Shown: positions 34,869 through 44,724 of the stretch, in pieces
Layout: every line of letters begins with the position of its first letter
Numbering within the stretch: the stretch's first letter is position 1
Source of the DNA: Streptomyces sp. HD
Lineage (GTDB): Bacteria; Actinomycetota; Actinomycetes; Streptomycetales; Streptomycetaceae
Direction: 5' to 3'
Assembly: GCF_028369295.1 (NCBI RefSeq)
Contig: NZ_JAQMYP010000013.1
Location: forward strand, 1 to 64,000
DNA length: 64,000 nt
Notes under the pieces: generated by a model
The model's input: only the letters and a program-made list of their open reading frames with translations
Database searches by the model: none
What the model was told of the DNA's origin: nothing
Program-made: the position numbers and the translations under genes

Positions 34869-36086
34869 CTACGCGCGTCCGGCCGACGCCGTGTCGGACA
34901 AACCCGCCCGACAGGCCTCGGCATCGTCGGCACACCGCACCGACCCGTACGCGCCCACTCCGATCTCGGCGAAGTTCAGCACGCTGTCCGTACCCGGCTC
35001 GAAATAGCCGCCGTGCCCCTTCGCCTCCCGCGCGGAGATCACCCGCGCACCGAACACCGAAGACACCGGGTCCTCCCCGTGTCCCAGCCCGCCGACCTCC
35101 ATGTACGGCACGTCCTGCACCCAGTCGTCGGCGTCCCGCATCGCCCACACATGCGCGGACGTACGCAGCTGCGAGGCCTTCGCGACCCGCATGCCGGGGC
35201 TGCCCGCCACCGCTATGTCGGCCACCCGCCCGGGCAGCGTGCGCGCGGCCACACCGCACAGCACCGAGCCGTAGCTGTGGCAGAACAGCGAGATCGGCGA
35301 ACCCCCGGGCAGCGCCCGCACCAGCGCGTTCAGACGTACCGCGCCGGACTCCGCCCGCATCGCCGTCGCCGAGTCGATGCCCAGGCCGTTCGGCGTGGTG
35401 TAGTCGGCCCAGGCGATCACGGCCGTACGCGTCGAAGGGCTCACCGTGCGCTCGGCCTCGTACAGGGACTGGGCCATGCCGACCGGCGCGGAGTACCTGC
35501 GATTGGTGCGCTGGAAGGTGAGCAGGTCGGTGTCGACACCGGGGACGACGACCGAGATCCGCTCGGCCTTCGCCAGATCGCCGAACACCTCCGCGGCGCG
35601 CCCCGAGCCCTCCGGGTCGAAGGCGAGGATGTGCCGGTCCGCCCGCATCATCGCCTCGAAGCGATGCATACGGCGGCCCGCCTCACGCTGCCCGTCGAGC
35701 GTGAGCCGCTCGTCGTGCATGCGTTTGCGCTCGACCTCGCGCGCCTCGCCGAGCGCCACGCGGTTGGCGCGGTAGCGCAGCTCGACCGGGGCGCCGTTCA
35801 TGTTGCCGACCGCGAGCGGATAGCGGTGCACGAGGCTGCCGCGCTGCTCGTCGGTGAGCGAGGCGAAGAAGCGGGCGAGCCGGGTGGGGGAGGAGTCGGC
35901 GGCCGGCAGCCGGTGTCCGGCGATGCTGCCGTGCTCCCAGGAGCTGAGCGAGGCCTGCAGTGGTGCGGCGCTCCGGTGGTTGCGCAGAGCGGTCCAGCCG
36001 GTGGTCGCCAGCATCACGAACACCACGGCCAGTGCGAGCAGGGCGCGCCAGACGTTCAGTTGCGGGGACGTGTCGAAGGAAGTCAC
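34869..36086 (-). CDS. Membrane-anchored alpha/beta hydrolase (DUF1023 type)
   Basis: A 405-aa protein. An N-terminal membrane segment (about 13-33) anchors a large domain of the DUF1023 alpha/beta hydrolase family. The nucleophile elbow is FCHSYGS with Ser271. The SVVVPGVDTDL and DVPYME blocks are typical, and the His partner is probably in GHGGYFEPGTDSVLN. The GTG start lacks a clear ribosome binding site, so it is uncertain. The predicted location is the outer face of the membrane; the substrate is unknown, with lipase or esterase activity possible. Confidence 0.82.
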   Translation of the reverse strand: MTSFDTSPQLNVWRALLALAVVFVMLATTGWTALRNHRSAAPLQASLSSWEHGSIAGHRLPAADSSPTRLARFFASLTDEQRGSLVHRYPLAVGNMNGAPVELRYRANRVALGEAREVERKRMHDERLTLDGQREAGRRMHRFEAMMRADRHILAFDPEGSGRAAEVFGDLAKAERISVVVPGVDTDLLTFQRTNRRYSAPVGMAQSLYEAERTVSPSTRTAVIAWADYTTPNGLGIDSATAMRAESGAVRLNALVRALPGGSPISLFCHSYGSVLCGVAARTLPGRVADIAVAGSPGMRVAKASQLRTSAHVWAMRDADDWVQDVPYMEVGGLGHGEDPVSSVFGARVISAREAKGHGGYFEPGTDSVLNFAEIGVGAYGSVRCADDAEACRAGLSDTASAGRA

Positions 36087-36179
36087 TGGGAGGACACACT
36101 AGGAGAACGAGAGGGTCTCGCGTTAACCAAGTGACGGGTATCACGTTTCGATCAAGGTGGTGTGAACGTGCCGGTGACC

Positions 36180-36806
36180 TCAGTGTGTTCGCCAGCTCTC
36201 GCTGAGTGCGGAGCCCACCTGTTCGAGATGTGAGACGGTCAGTGCCCGCATGGCGTCCAGGCTGAAGTCCTCACCCGTGCTCCACTGACGCTCCGTCAGC
36301 CGCATCACGCCGCCGAAGACGGCCACCGCCAGCCGCGGCCGCGGATCGGTGTCGATGTCCACGCCCTCGCGCTCGGCGAGGGTCTGCGCGAGCGTCTCCT
36401 CGATCTCCGTCGAGCGTCGCAGATATGCGGCCAGCAGGGCCGGTGTCGACTCGATCACCTGGTACATGCGCAGCCACAACTCGACCGGTACGACGGCCTC
36501 GATCACGTCGTTGAGCGTGCCCCAGGACTCCAGTACGGCCTGCCGCAGTGCCTCCATGGGGGCCTCGTGCGGGGGGCGCTCTCGCACTGCACGCAGGAAG
36601 TGCGTGACCGTCATCTCCTGGAGCGCGAGGGCGGCCTCCTCCTTGCCGGCGAAGTAGCGGAAGAAGGTGCGCTGGGAGACGTCGACCGCGTCGGCGATGT
36701 CGTCCACCGTCGTGCGGTCGTAGCCCTGGGTGGTGAAGAGCTCCAGTGCGGTGCGCAGCAGCGCTTCCCGGGTGCGCTGCTTCTTGCGTTCGCGCAGTGT
36801 TTCCAT
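36180..36806 (-). CDS. TetR-family transcriptional repressor
   Basis: A 208-aa TetR-type regulator. The N-terminal helix-turn-helix is at about 10-55 (KQRTREALLRTALELFTTQG, YDRTTVDDIADAVDVSQRTF, FRYFAGKEE). The rest is the helical ligand-binding domain. It is divergent from the MFS drug transporter gene at 36872, with 65 bp between them, so it very probably represses that pump and itself, with release by a pump substrate. Confidence 0.93.
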   Translation of the reverse strand: METLRERKKQRTREALLRTALELFTTQGYDRTTVDDIADAVDVSQRTFFRYFAGKEEAALALQEMTVTHFLRAVRERPPHEAPMEALRQAVLESWGTLNDVIEAVVPVELWLRMYQVIESTPALLAAYLRRSTEIEETLAQTLAEREGVDIDTDPRPRLAVAVFGGVMRLTERQWSTGEDFSLDAMRALTVSHLEQVGSALSESWRTH

Positions 36807-36834
36807 AGTGTCAGCTACCGACTTGTGAAGTGGT

Positions 36835-36864
36835 TTGTCAATTGTCAGAGACTGCCACTAACGT
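36835..36864 (+). promoter_or_regulatory. Promoter of the MFS gene, probably leaderless, overlapping TetR operator
   Basis: TTGTCA (36835-36840), an 18-bp spacer, then TAACGT (36859-36864). The start codon follows the -10 box by 7 bp, and no ribosome binding site is present, which indicates a leaderless mRNA. The repeat TTGTCA-ATTGTCA and the arms AGTGG/CCACT around it are candidate TetR half-sites. Confidence 0.6.
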
Positions 36865-36871
36865 ATCACGC

Positions 36872-38491
36872 ATGAATAGTCAGACCGCCATCGAAACGAC
36901 GGGGTCGGGGGGAACGAAGCCGGCAGTGCCATCTGGCGGGATGCCGGCCAAGGGGCTGCGCGGCCACCCTTGGTTCACCCTCATCACCGTCGCAGTGGGG
37001 GTCATGATGGTGGCCCTCGACGGCACCATCGTGGCCATCGCCAACCCGGCCATACAGAAAGACCTCGGCGCCACCTTCGCCGAGGTCCAGTGGATCACCA
37101 ACGGCTATTTCCTCGCCCTTGCGGTGTCCCTGATCACCGCCGGCAAGCTCGGCGACCGTTTCGGGCACCGCCAGACCTTCCTGATCGGCGTGGTCGGTTT
37201 CGCCGCCGCCTCCGGTGCCATCGGCCTGTCCGACAGCATCGCGCTGGTCGTCACCTTCCGGGTCTTCCAGGGCCTGTTCGGAGCGCTGCTGATGCCGGCC
37301 GCGCTCGGTCTGCTGCGGGCGACCTTCCCGGCCGAGAAGCTCAACATGGCCATCGGTATCTGGGGGATGGTCGTCGGCGCGTCCACAGCCGGCGGCCCGA
37401 TCCTCGGCGGTGTCCTCGTCGAGCACGTCAACTGGCAGTCGGTGTTCTTCATCAACGTGCCGGTCGGCGTCATCGCTGTCGTCCTCGGCGTCATGATTCT
37501 GCTCGACCACCGCGCCGAGAACGCCCCGCGTTCCTTCGACGTCCTGGGTATCGCCCTTCTTTCGGCCGCGATGTTCTGCCTGGTCTGGGCCCTGATCAAG
37601 GCCCCGGCGTGGGGCTGGGGCGACGGCATGACGTGGCTGTTCATGGCCGGGTCGGTGCTCGGCTTCGCGCTCTTCGCCTTCTGGGAGACGAAGGTGCGGG
37701 AGCCGCTGATCCCGCTTGCGCTGTTCCGTTCGGTCCCGCTCTCCGCGGGCGTCGTCCTGATGGTTCTGATGGCCATCGCGTTCATGGGCGGCCTGTTCTT
37801 CGTGACGTTCTACCTGCAGAACGTGCACGGCATGAGCCCGATCGATGCAGGCCTGCACCTCCTGCCCCTCACCGGCATGATGATCGTCGGTTCCCCGCTC
37901 GCGGGTGCGATGATCACCAAGCTGGGCCCGCGCGTCCCGCTGGCGGGCGGTATGGCGGCCACCGCGATCGCCATGTACGGCATGTCCACGCTTGAGACGG
38001 ACACCGGCAGCGGCATCATGTCGCTCTGGTTCGCCCTGCTCGGCCTCGGCCTCGCACCGGTCATGGTCGGTGCCACGGAGGTCATCGTCGGTAACGCGCC
38101 CATGGAGCTGTCCGGTGTGGCCGGTGGTCTTCAGCAGGCCGCGATGCAGATCGGCGGCAGTCTCGGTACGGCTGTGCTGGGCGCCGTCATGGCCTCCAAG
38201 GTCGACAGCGACCTCGCGGGCAACTGGACGGATGCGGGGCTTCCGCCGCTGACGGCGGCCCAGGAGACCCAGGCCTCCGAGGCGGTCCAGGTGGGTGTGG
38301 CACCGGTGCCTCCGGGCACCCCGGAGCAGATCGCCGCGAAGATCACGGACGTTGCGCACGACACGTTCATCTCGGGCATGGGCCTCGCGTCTCTCGTCGC
38401 CGCGGGGGTGTCGGTTGTGGCCGTCGCGGTCGCGTTCCTGACGAAGCGGGGCGAGAACGCGGAGGCGGGCGCGGGCGCCGCGCACATCTGA
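36872..38491 (+). CDS. MFS drug exporter, DHA2 (EmrB/QacA) family, 14 membrane segments
   Basis: A 539-aa proton-driven exporter. Signature motifs are VALDGTIVAIANPAIQ in the first membrane segment, AGKLGDRFGHRQTFL (motif A) and GPILGGVLVEHVNWQSVFFI (motif C region). The length and pattern fit 14 membrane segments. The divergent TetR gene is its probable repressor. ATG 36872 is preferred over 36830 because a promoter lies between them. It likely exports a toxic compound or antibiotic; the substrate is unknown. Confidence 0.93.
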   Translation: MNSQTAIETTGSGGTKPAVPSGGMPAKGLRGHPWFTLITVAVGVMMVALDGTIVAIANPAIQKDLGATFAEVQWITNGYFLALAVSLITAGKLGDRFGHRQTFLIGVVGFAAASGAIGLSDSIALVVTFRVFQGLFGALLMPAALGLLRATFPAEKLNMAIGIWGMVVGASTAGGPILGGVLVEHVNWQSVFFINVPVGVIAVVLGVMILLDHRAENAPRSFDVLGIALLSAAMFCLVWALIKAPAWGWGDGMTWLFMAGSVLGFALFAFWETKVREPLIPLALFRSVPLSAGVVLMVLMAIAFMGGLFFVTFYLQNVHGMSPIDAGLHLLPLTGMMIVGSPLAGAMITKLGPRVPLAGGMAATAIAMYGMSTLETDTGSGIMSLWFALLGLGLAPVMVGATEVIVGNAPMELSGVAGGLQQAAMQIGGSLGTAVLGAVMASKVDSDLAGNWTDAGLPPLTAAQETQASEAVQVGVAPVPPGTPEQIAAKITDVAHDTFISGMGLASLVAAGVSVVAVAVAFLTKRGENAEAGAGAAHI

Positions 38492-38517
38492 CGCGCGGGG
38501 TTCTGGACGGCCGTGGG

Positions 38518-38553
38518 AGGGGCCTCGGGCCGGGTTTCCGGCCGGGTTCCCCT
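38518..38553 (+). terminator. Imperfect hairpin after MFS gene
   Basis: AGGGG (38518-38522) pairs with CCCCT (38549-38553), and CGGGCCGG (38526-38533) pairs with CCGGCCGG (38538-38545) apart from one mismatch; the two stems are separated by a small internal loop. Located 27 bp after the stop codon. Confidence 0.55.
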
Positions 38554-38738
38554 ATCAGGGTGACAACGCCGAAGATCCCTCCCGTCGCGGCTGCGCCGCA
38601 GGTCACAGTGGGTCAAGCCGGGGCCTGCGGCGCGCCGCCGGAGGGGGATGGCGCGTCGCGGCTCCGCCGGTGGGGCCGGGTTCGGTTCCGCCGTGGGGGT
38701 GCCGGTTGAATTCGGGCCGCGGGTGGGTCGTGGCTGAT

Positions 38739-38784
38739 CGCGCCCACGCGGTGGAGCCGCAAATCGATACAGCCCCGCGCCCCT
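38739..38784. repeat. Streptomyces interspersed repeat, type B
   Basis: 46 bp beginning CGCGCCCACGCGG and ending ACAGCCCCGCGCCCCT. It matches 47495-47540 at 45 of 46 positions; an inverted copy forms the right half of 53292-53399. Confidence 0.85.
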
Positions 38785-38829
38785 GGGGGTGGCACACTCA
38801 CGTCGGCAGAGACCGCTCCCCGCGACTCG

Positions 38830-39642
38830 CTAACGGGCCTTTTCCTCGCCGATCTGGCCCGGCACCATTGACCCCGACAGTGACGCGACCTCGCCGCGCA
38901 GGGCGCGGACCTCCTCCGTCAGCGCGCGTATCGCCTCCGTCTGGCGGCGTTCCTCCACGTCGTCCATCTCGAAGCGGGCTATGAACCAGGCGGCGATGTT
39001 CGCGGTCACCACACCCAGCAGGGCGATACCGGAGAGCATCAGGCCCACCGCGAGCATCCGCCCCACCCCCGTGGTCGGCGCATGATCGCCGTAGCCCACG
39101 GTCGTCATCGTCGTGAACGACCACCACACCGCGTCACCCAGCGTCTTGATGTTCCCGTTGGGGGAGTCCCGCTCCACGGAGAGCACCGCCAGCGACCCGA
39201 ACATCAGCAGCCCGACCACCGACCCGGCGACATACGTCGTGAGCCTGACCTGCGAGGCCATCCGTGCCCGCTGCCCGACGAGCAGCAGCGTGGACACCAG
39301 CCGCAGCAGCCGTAGCGGCTGGATCAGCGGCAGCACCACCGCGCACAGGTCCAGCCAGTGGCCCCGTACGAACTCCACCCGCCGGTCGGCGAGAGCGAGC
39401 CGGACGACGTAGTCCAGGGCGAACGCGCCCCACACCACCCACTCCACCGCGAGGCACGCGGACACCACGTCATGGCTCGCATCGGGGTCGACGATCGGTA
39501 CGGCATAGGCCACGGCGAACGCCAGAGCCAGACCGAACAGGGGCCGCTGGGTATGCCGCTCCCAACGCACTTGAGCCACCGCTTGCTTCATGGACGCATC
39601 GTAGGAAATGTGAAGGGGCGGTGTATCCCGCAGGTCACTCAC
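38830..39642 (-). CDS. Voltage-gated-like potassium channel
   Basis: A 270-aa ion channel with a KvAP/Kv-like plan. Four membrane segments include an Arg-bearing S4-like stretch (PLRLLRLVSTLLLVGQRARM). They are followed by the pore domain with selectivity filter TVGYGD (181-186) between two further segments. The acidic C-terminal tail (MDDVEERRQTEAIRALTEEV) looks like a tetramerising coiled coil. GTG 39642 was chosen for its GGAAGGGG site; ATG 39591 is an alternative. It lies 43 bp downstream of aceE on the same strand. Confidence 0.9.
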   Translation of the reverse strand: MSDLRDTPPLHISYDASMKQAVAQVRWERHTQRPLFGLALAFAVAYAVPIVDPDASHDVVSACLAVEWVVWGAFALDYVVRLALADRRVEFVRGHWLDLCAVVLPLIQPLRLLRLVSTLLLVGQRARMASQVRLTTYVAGSVVGLLMFGSLAVLSVERDSPNGNIKTLGDAVWWSFTTMTTVGYGDHAPTTGVGRMLAVGLMLSGIALLGVVTANIAAWFIARFEMDDVEERRQTEAIRALTEEVRALRGEVASLSGSMVPGQIGEEKAR

Positions 39643-39685
39643 GGGCACACCACCCCTTCCAGCCGTTGACGCCGTGCCCAGGAAC

Positions 39686-42433
39686 CTAGGCGTCGCCTCC
39701 CGCGGCACCCGGATCCGCCGCGGACACGTCGAGGAGCTGGTAACGGTCGATCGCCTGCTTCAGCGCCGACCGGTCGACCTTCCCCTCCTTCGCCAGCTCG
39801 GTCAGCACCGCCACCACGATCGACTGCGCGTCGATGTGGAAGAAGCGCCGCGCCGCACCCCGGGTGTCCGCGAAGCCGAAGCCGTCGGCGCCCAGTGACT
39901 GGTAGGTGCCCGGCACCCAGCGCGCGATCTGGTCCGGCACCGACCGCATCCAGTCGGAGACGGCCACGAACGGCCCCTCGGCCCCGCCCAGCTTGCGCGT
40001 CACATACGGCACCCGCTGCTCCTCCTCCGGGTGCAGCAGGTTGTGCTCCTCGCACTCCACGGCCTCGCGCCGCAGCTCGTTCCAGGAGGTCGCCGACCAG
40101 ACGTCGGCCTTGACGTTCCACTCCTCGGCGAGGATCTTCTGCGCCTCCACCGCCCAGGGGACGGCCACACCGGACGCCATGATCTGGGCGGGGACGGAGC
40201 CCGCCGTGCCCTCGCTCAGGCGGTACACGCCCTTGAGGATGCCCTCGACGTCCACGTTCTCCGGCTCGGCCGGGTGCTGGATCGGCTCGTTGTAGACGGT
40301 GAGGTAGTAGAAGACGTCCTCGCCGTGCGGGTGCTCGGCCGAACCGCCGTACATCCTGCGCAGACCGTCCTGCACGATGTGCGCGATCTCGAACGCGTAG
40401 GCCGGGTCGTACGCCACACAGCCCGGGTTCGTCGAGGCGAGCAGCTGCGAGTGCCCGTCGGCGTGCTGGAGGCCCTCACCGGTCAGGGTTGTGCGGCCGG
40501 CGGTCGCGCCCAGGACGAAACCGCGCGCCAGCTGGTCCGACATCTGCCAGAACTGGTCGCCGGTGCGCTGGAAACCGAACATCGAGTAGAAGACGTAGAC
40601 AGGGATCAGGGGTTCGCCGTGTGTGGCGTACGCCGAACCCGCCGCGATGAGGGAAGCCGTGCAGCCGGCCTCCGAGATGCCGTCGTGCAGCATCTGGCCC
40701 TGCGGCGACTCCTTGTACGCGAGCAGCAGATCGCGGTCGACCGACTCGTACTGCTGGCCCAGCGGGTTGTAGATCTTCGCGCTCGGGAAGAACGAGTCCA
40801 TGCCGAACGTGCGGTACTCGTCCGGCGCGATCAGCACGAACCGCTTGCCGATCTCCTTGTCCCGCATGAGGTCCTTCAGCAGCCGCACAAAGGCCATCGT
40901 CGTCGCGATCGACTGCTGGCCCGTCCCCTTCTTCACGGTCGCGTACGTCTTGTCGCCCGGCAGCGCCAGCGGCTCGGAGCGCACCACGCGCGTGGGGACG
41001 TAACCGCCGAGCCCCTTGCGGCGGTCGTGCATGTACTGGATCTCCTCGGAGTCCCGCCCCGGGTGGTAGTACGGCGGCACCCCGCTCTCCAGGTCCTTGT
41101 CGGCGATCGGCAGGTGCAGCCGGTCGCGGAAGCGCTTGAGGTCGTCGACCGTCAGCTTCTTCATCTGGTGCGTGGCGTTACGGCCCTCGAAGTTGGGACC
41201 GAGCGTCCAGCCCTTGATCGTCTTGGCCAGGATCACCGTCGGCTGGCCCTTGTGCGCCTTGGCCGCCGAGAACGCCGCGAAGACCTTCCGGTGGTCGTGA
41301 CCGCCGCGGCCCAGGTGCAGGATCTGGTCGTCGGTCATGCCCTCGACCATCGCGCGCAGCCGCTGGTCGTCACCGAAGAAGTGGTCGCGGATGTAGGCGC
41401 CGGTCTCGGTGGCGTACGTCTGGAACTGGCCGTCCGGCGTGGTGTTCATCCGGTTGACCAGGACGCCGTCCCGGTCCTGCGCGAGCAGCGGGTCCCAGGT
41501 GCGGTCCCAGATCAGCTTGATCACATTCCAGCCGGCGCCGCGGAAGATCGACTCCAGTTCCTGGATGACCTTGCCGTTGCCCCGCACCGGGCCGTCGAGG
41601 CGCTGCAGGTTGCAGTTGACGACGAAGGTGAGGTTGTCCAGGCCCTCTCGCGCGGCGATGGACAGCTGGCCCAGCGACTCCGGCTCGTCCATCTCGCCGT
41701 CGCCGAGGAACGCCCACACCTGCGACCTGGAGGTGTCCGCGATGCCGCGCGCCTCCATGTAGCGGTTCATTCGCGCCTGGTAGATCGCGCCGATCGGGCC
41801 GAGGCCCATCGACACGGTCGGGAACTCCCAGAAGTCCGGCATCAGGCGCGGGTGCGGGTAACTCGACAGGCCGTACGGCGCCTTCGACTTCTCCTGGCGG
41901 AACGCGTCCAGGTTCTGCTCGCTGAGGCGGTCCAGCAGGAACGCGCGCGCGTAGATGCCCGGGGAGGCGTGGCCCTGGAAGAAGACCTGGTCGCCGCCGT
42001 CGCCCTCGTCCTTGCCGCGGAAGAAGTGGTTGAAGCCCACGTCGTACAGCGAGGCGGAGGAGGCGAACGTGGCGATGTGGCCGCCGACGCCGATGCCGGG
42101 GCGCTGGGCCCGGGACACCATGACCGCGGCGTTCCACCGGGTCGCGTTGAGGATCTTGCGCTCGATCTCCTCGTTGCCCGGGAAGAACGGCTCGTCCTTG
42201 GTGGCGATCGTGTTGACGTAGTCCGTGCTGCGCATCTCGGGCACGGCCACACGCTTCTCGCGGGCCCGCTCGATCAGTCGCAGCATCAGATAGCGGGCCC
42301 GCTCACGGCCGCGCTCGTCAACGGCGGCGTCGAGGGAGTCGAGCCACTCCTGCGTCTCCTCGGGATCGAAGTCAGGAACCTGACTCGGAAGGCCGCCAAT
42401 GATGATCGGGTTGCGATCTGATCCGGAAGCCAC
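39686..42433 (-). CDS. aceE: Pyruvate dehydrogenase E1 component, homodimeric type
   Basis: A 915-aa thiamine-diphosphate enzyme that decarboxylates pyruvate and transfers the acetyl group to the lipoyl E2. The TPP-binding motif [14 protein letters not shown] begins at 244, with [13 protein letters not shown] in the conserved region that follows. The length matches the E. coli-type single-chain E1 rather than the alpha/beta form. E2 and E3 genes are not in the window. It is divergent from DUF3052 across a 362-bp gap that must contain its promoter. Confidence 0.97.
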   Translation of the reverse strand: MASGSDRNPIIIGGLPSQVPDFDPEETQEWLDSLDAAVDERGRERARYLMLRLIERAREKRVAVPEMRSTDYVNTIATKDEPFFPGNEEIERKILNATRWNAAVMVSRAQRPGIGVGGHIATFASSASLYDVGFNHFFRGKDEGDGGDQVFFQGHASPGIYARAFLLDRLSEQNLDAFRQEKSKAPYGLSSYPHPRLMPDFWEFPTVSMGLGPIGAIYQARMNRYMEARGIADTSRSQVWAFLGDGEMDEPESLGQLSIAAREGLDNLTFVVNCNLQRLDGPVRGNGKVIQELESIFRGAGWNVIKLIWDRTWDPLLAQDRDGVLVNRMNTTPDGQFQTYATETGAYIRDHFFGDDQRLRAMVEGMTDDQILHLGRGGHDHRKVFAAFSAAKAHKGQPTVILAKTIKGWTLGPNFEGRNATHQMKKLTVDDLKRFRDRLHLPIADKDLESGVPPYYHPGRDSEEIQYMHDRRKGLGGYVPTRVVRSEPLALPGDKTYATVKKGTGQQSIATTMAFVRLLKDLMRDKEIGKRFVLIAPDEYRTFGMDSFFPSAKIYNPLGQQYESVDRDLLLAYKESPQGQMLHDGISEAGCTASLIAAGSAYATHGEPLIPVYVFYSMFGFQRTGDQFWQMSDQLARGFVLGATAGRTTLTGEGLQHADGHSQLLASTNPGCVAYDPAYAFEIAHIVQDGLRRMYGGSAEHPHGEDVFYYLTVYNEPIQHPAEPENVDVEGILKGVYRLSEGTAGSVPAQIMASGVAVPWAVEAQKILAEEWNVKADVWSATSWNELRREAVECEEHNLLHPEEEQRVPYVTRKLGGAEGPFVAVSDWMRSVPDQIARWVPGTYQSLGADGFGFADTRGAARRFFHIDAQSIVVAVLTELAKEGKVDRSALKQAIDRYQLLDVSAADPGAAGGDA

Positions 42434-42795
42434 GCTGTTCCTTACCTGTCAGAGGGCTGTGTTTCTGGGGTTTCTGGGCGTCTGTACCGCTCCCCATCGT
42501 GTACCTACGTACGCCAAACGTCATCTCTACTGTGGGGTAACCGAGGCTTGATGAACGGTCGAGTGCCCGCCGATGGTTCCCAAACTCACAAAGGGGGCAG
42601 ATTGGTGTGGTGCCCGTCACCCTGAGACGATGATGGTGTGCCTGGAGTTGCGGTGACACGTTCAGGAACGTCACCGTTTCGGCGGTCTGAACGGCCGGGT
42701 ACTTGCGCGATCCGTCCCGCCCGTGTGGACTACGGCCAATGCTTCGCGCACGCGCGTGGCTGAGTTATTTCCAAAACATGATCAGGAGGCAACCC
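42434..42795. other. Divergent promoter region of aceE and DUF3052, no gene seen
   Basis: A 362-bp gap. It contains a nested inverted repeat at 42651-42676 and an AT-richer stretch (42750-42785) just before the DUF3052 start. No credible coding frame was found. Confidence 0.7.
42651..42676. promoter_or_regulatory. Nested inverted repeat, candidate operator
   Basis: Inner perfect dyad ACGTTC-AG-GAACGT, extended by CGGTGAC on the left and CACCG on the right with a 2-base bulge. It lies between aceE and DUF3052, 120 bp before the latter, and could be a regulator site or an RNA hairpin in a leader. Confidence 0.45.
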
Positions 42796-43230
42796 GTGAG
42801 CGCGACCGCGGACCACGCGGAGGAACGGACCCTTGCCGAGAGGCTGGGGTTCCAGCCCGAGCAGGTGGTCCAGGAGATCGGCTACGACGACGACGTAGAC
42901 CAGGAACTCCGCGAGGCCATTGAGTCAGTCACCGGCACTGAGCTCGTGGACGAGGACTACGACGACGTCGCCGATGCCGCGGTGCTGTGGTTCCGCGACG
43001 AGGACGGCGACCTGACGGATGCGCTGGTGGATGCCACCACGTACATCGAAGAGGGCGGCTCGATCCTGTTGCTGACGCCGAAGACCGGCCGTGACGGCTA
43101 CGTGGAGCCGAGCGACATCTCTGAAGCCGCGACCACTGCGGGTCTGTCGGCGTCCAAGAGCGTCAGCGTCGGCAAGGACTGGAGCGGCAGTCGGCTGGTG
43201 ACGCCCAAGGCCGCCAAGACCAAGAAGTAG
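42796..43230 (+). CDS. DUF3052 protein
   Basis: A 144-aa acidic protein starting GTG after AGGAGG, beginning [19 protein letters not shown], with an acidic central block ([20 protein letters not shown]). DUF3052 is conserved in actinobacteria next to aceE and peroxiredoxin genes, as here; no activity is established. The Lys-rich tail ends KAAKTKK. A strong hairpin terminator follows. Confidence 0.9.
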   Translation: MSATADHAEERTLAERLGFQPEQVVQEIGYDDDVDQELREAIESVTGTELVDEDYDDVADAAVLWFRDEDGDLTDALVDATTYIEEGGSILLLTPKTGRDGYVEPSDISEAATTAGLSASKSVSVGKDWSGSRLVTPKAAKTKK

Positions 43231-43242
43231 AACCGGTGCGGT

Positions 43243-43272
43243 GCCGGGCCGGGCTGAAAAGCCCGGCCCGGC
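43243..43272 (+). terminator. Perfect-stem hairpin terminator
   Basis: GCCGGGCCGGGCT pairs with AGCCCGGCCCGGC across a GAAA tetraloop, 12 bp after the DUF3052 stop codon. Confidence 0.85.
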
Positions 43273-43348
43273 CTCCTGCACGGGCCCCGGCGGTCGCTGC
43301 ATAGGGTGGAACCCACCCGAACAGCCCCACCGAAGGGACATCCACGCG

Positions 43349-43807
43349 ATGGCGATCCAGGTCGGCGAAAAGGCCCCCGACTTCGAGCTCAAGGACAACC
43401 ACGGTGCGACCGTGAAGCTCTCCGGCTTCCGTGGTTCCAAGAACGTCGTCCTGCTCTTCTACCCCTTCGCCTTCACCGGCGTGTGCACCGGCGAGCTGTG
43501 CGAGGTGCGCGACAACCTGCCGCAGTTCTCCGACCGCGACACGCAGGTGCTCGCCGTCTCCAACGACTCCATCCACACCCTGCGTGTCTTCGCCGAGCAG
43601 GAGGGCCTTGAGTACCCGCTGCTCAGCGACTTCTGGCCGCACGGCGAGGTCAGCCGTGCCTACGGTGTCTTCGCCGAGGACAAGGGCTGCGCGGTGCGCG
43701 GCACCTTCGTCATCGACAAGGAGGGCGTGGTCCGCTGGACCGTCGTCAACGCCCTGCCGGACGCGCGCGACCTGAGCGAGTACGTCAAGGCGCTCGACAC
43801 CCTCTGA
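43349..43807 (+). CDS. Peroxiredoxin (AhpC/TSA superfamily, AhpE/BCP-like)
   Basis: A 152-aa thiol peroxidase that reduces hydrogen peroxide and organic hydroperoxides. The peroxidatic Cys46 is in [11 protein letters not shown], and Cys51 five residues later may resolve as in BCP-type enzymes. [15 protein letters not shown] is the conserved C-terminal strand pair. The start ATG is 8 bp after a GAAGGGA site. It precedes the Ter-type gene cluster by about 140 bp, consistent with a common stress-response theme but with its own promoter. Confidence 0.93.
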   Translation: MAIQVGEKAPDFELKDNHGATVKLSGFRGSKNVVLLFYPFAFTGVCTGELCEVRDNLPQFSDRDTQVLAVSNDSIHTLRVFAEQEGLEYPLLSDFWPHGEVSRAYGVFAEDKGCAVRGTFVIDKEGVVRWTVVNALPDARDLSEYVKALDTL

Positions 43808-43944
43808 TCCCGCTGGTGACGACACCTGTGATTCTTCGGCATCAAGGCCTGCGTACCACGGGAACCCGTCACTAGGATCGACTCGTTGATCCGATATCAA
43901 ACGCACGGCGGGGCTCCCCGCCCCTGGACACCAATGGAGGACTC

Positions 43945-44520
43945 GTGGGAGTCAGCCTCAGCAAGGGCGGCAACGTATCACTGAGCAAGGAGGCCCCTGG
44001 CCTCACTGCGGTCATCGTCGGTCTGGGGTGGGACGTCCGCACCACGACCGGCACCGACTTCGACCTGGACGCCAGCGCACTGCTGCTGAACAACGCCGGC
44101 AAGGTCGGCAGCGACGCCAACTTCGTCTTCTTCAACAACCTCAAGAGCTCCGACGGCTCCGTCGAGCACACCGGTGACAACCTCACCGGTGAGGGCGAGG
44201 GCGACGACGAGCAGATCAAGGTCAACCTTGCGGGCGTCCCGGCCGACGTGGAGAAGATCGTCTTCCCGGTCTCGATCTACGACGCCGAGAACCGTCAGCA
44301 GTCCTTCGGCCAGGTGCGCAACGCGTTCATCCGCGTCGTGAACCAGGCCGGCGGCACCGAGATCGCGCGCTACGACCTCAGCGAGGACGCGTCCACGGAG
44401 ACCGCGATGGTCTTCGGTGAGCTGTACCGGCACGGCGCGGAGTGGAAGTTCCGTGCCATCGGCCAGGGCTACGCCTCGGGCCTGCGCGGCATCGCGCAGG
44501 ACTTCGGAGTCAACGTCTGA
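43945..44520 (+). CDS. TerD-family protein (1)
   Basis: A 191-aa TerD/CABP-type protein. The conserved acidic calcium-binding region [19 protein letters not shown] (about 73-91) and the N-terminal [13 protein letters not shown] are present, with [21 protein letters not shown] towards the C-terminus. TerD proteins bind Ca2+ and act at the membrane interface in stress and differentiation; in Streptomyces they have been linked to development. GTG start preceded by TGGAGGACTC. Followed 204 bp later by a near-identical paralogue. Confidence 0.95.
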   Translation: MGVSLSKGGNVSLSKEAPGLTAVIVGLGWDVRTTTGTDFDLDASALLLNNAGKVGSDANFVFFNNLKSSDGSVEHTGDNLTGEGEGDDEQIKVNLAGVPADVEKIVFPVSIYDAENRQQSFGQVRNAFIRVVNQAGGTEIARYDLSEDASTETAMVFGELYRHGAEWKFRAIGQGYASGLRGIAQDFGVNV

Positions 44521-44636
44521 GTTCGACAGAGTTCGACAACCCGGGCGTGAGAGTCCAGGACACCACTGGCCGAGTCCGGCGCCGTACCGTTTGGGTGCGG
44601 CGCCGGATGCGCATGGACAACCAGAGAAGGATCACA

Positions 44637-44703
44637 GGGCCTGTCTTTCGGGTCAGCCCGACTCCGATCGACGCTCACCGGGCTGAGCCGAAAGGACAGG
44701 CCC
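44637..44703 (+). promoter_or_regulatory. Long stem-loop before the second terD gene
   Basis: GGGCCTGTCTTTCGG continuing to CAGCCCG (44637-44660) pairs with 44679-44703 with one mismatch and one bulge, giving a stem of about 24 bp with an 18-base loop. It ends 21 bases before the start codon, adjacent to the ribosome binding site GGGGAGGA. It may be an attenuator, a processing site or an mRNA-stability element. Confidence 0.55.
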
Positions 44704-44724
44704 TTAAAGGGGAGGACCAGCATC

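Larger units (their letters stand above)
38492..38829. other. Intergenic region between MFS and K+ channel genes, no gene seen
   Basis: 338 bp between convergent genes. It holds a hairpin (38518-38553), a Gly/Pro-codon-like GC-rich stretch without a credible start, and a type B interspersed repeat (38739-38784). Confidence 0.7.
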
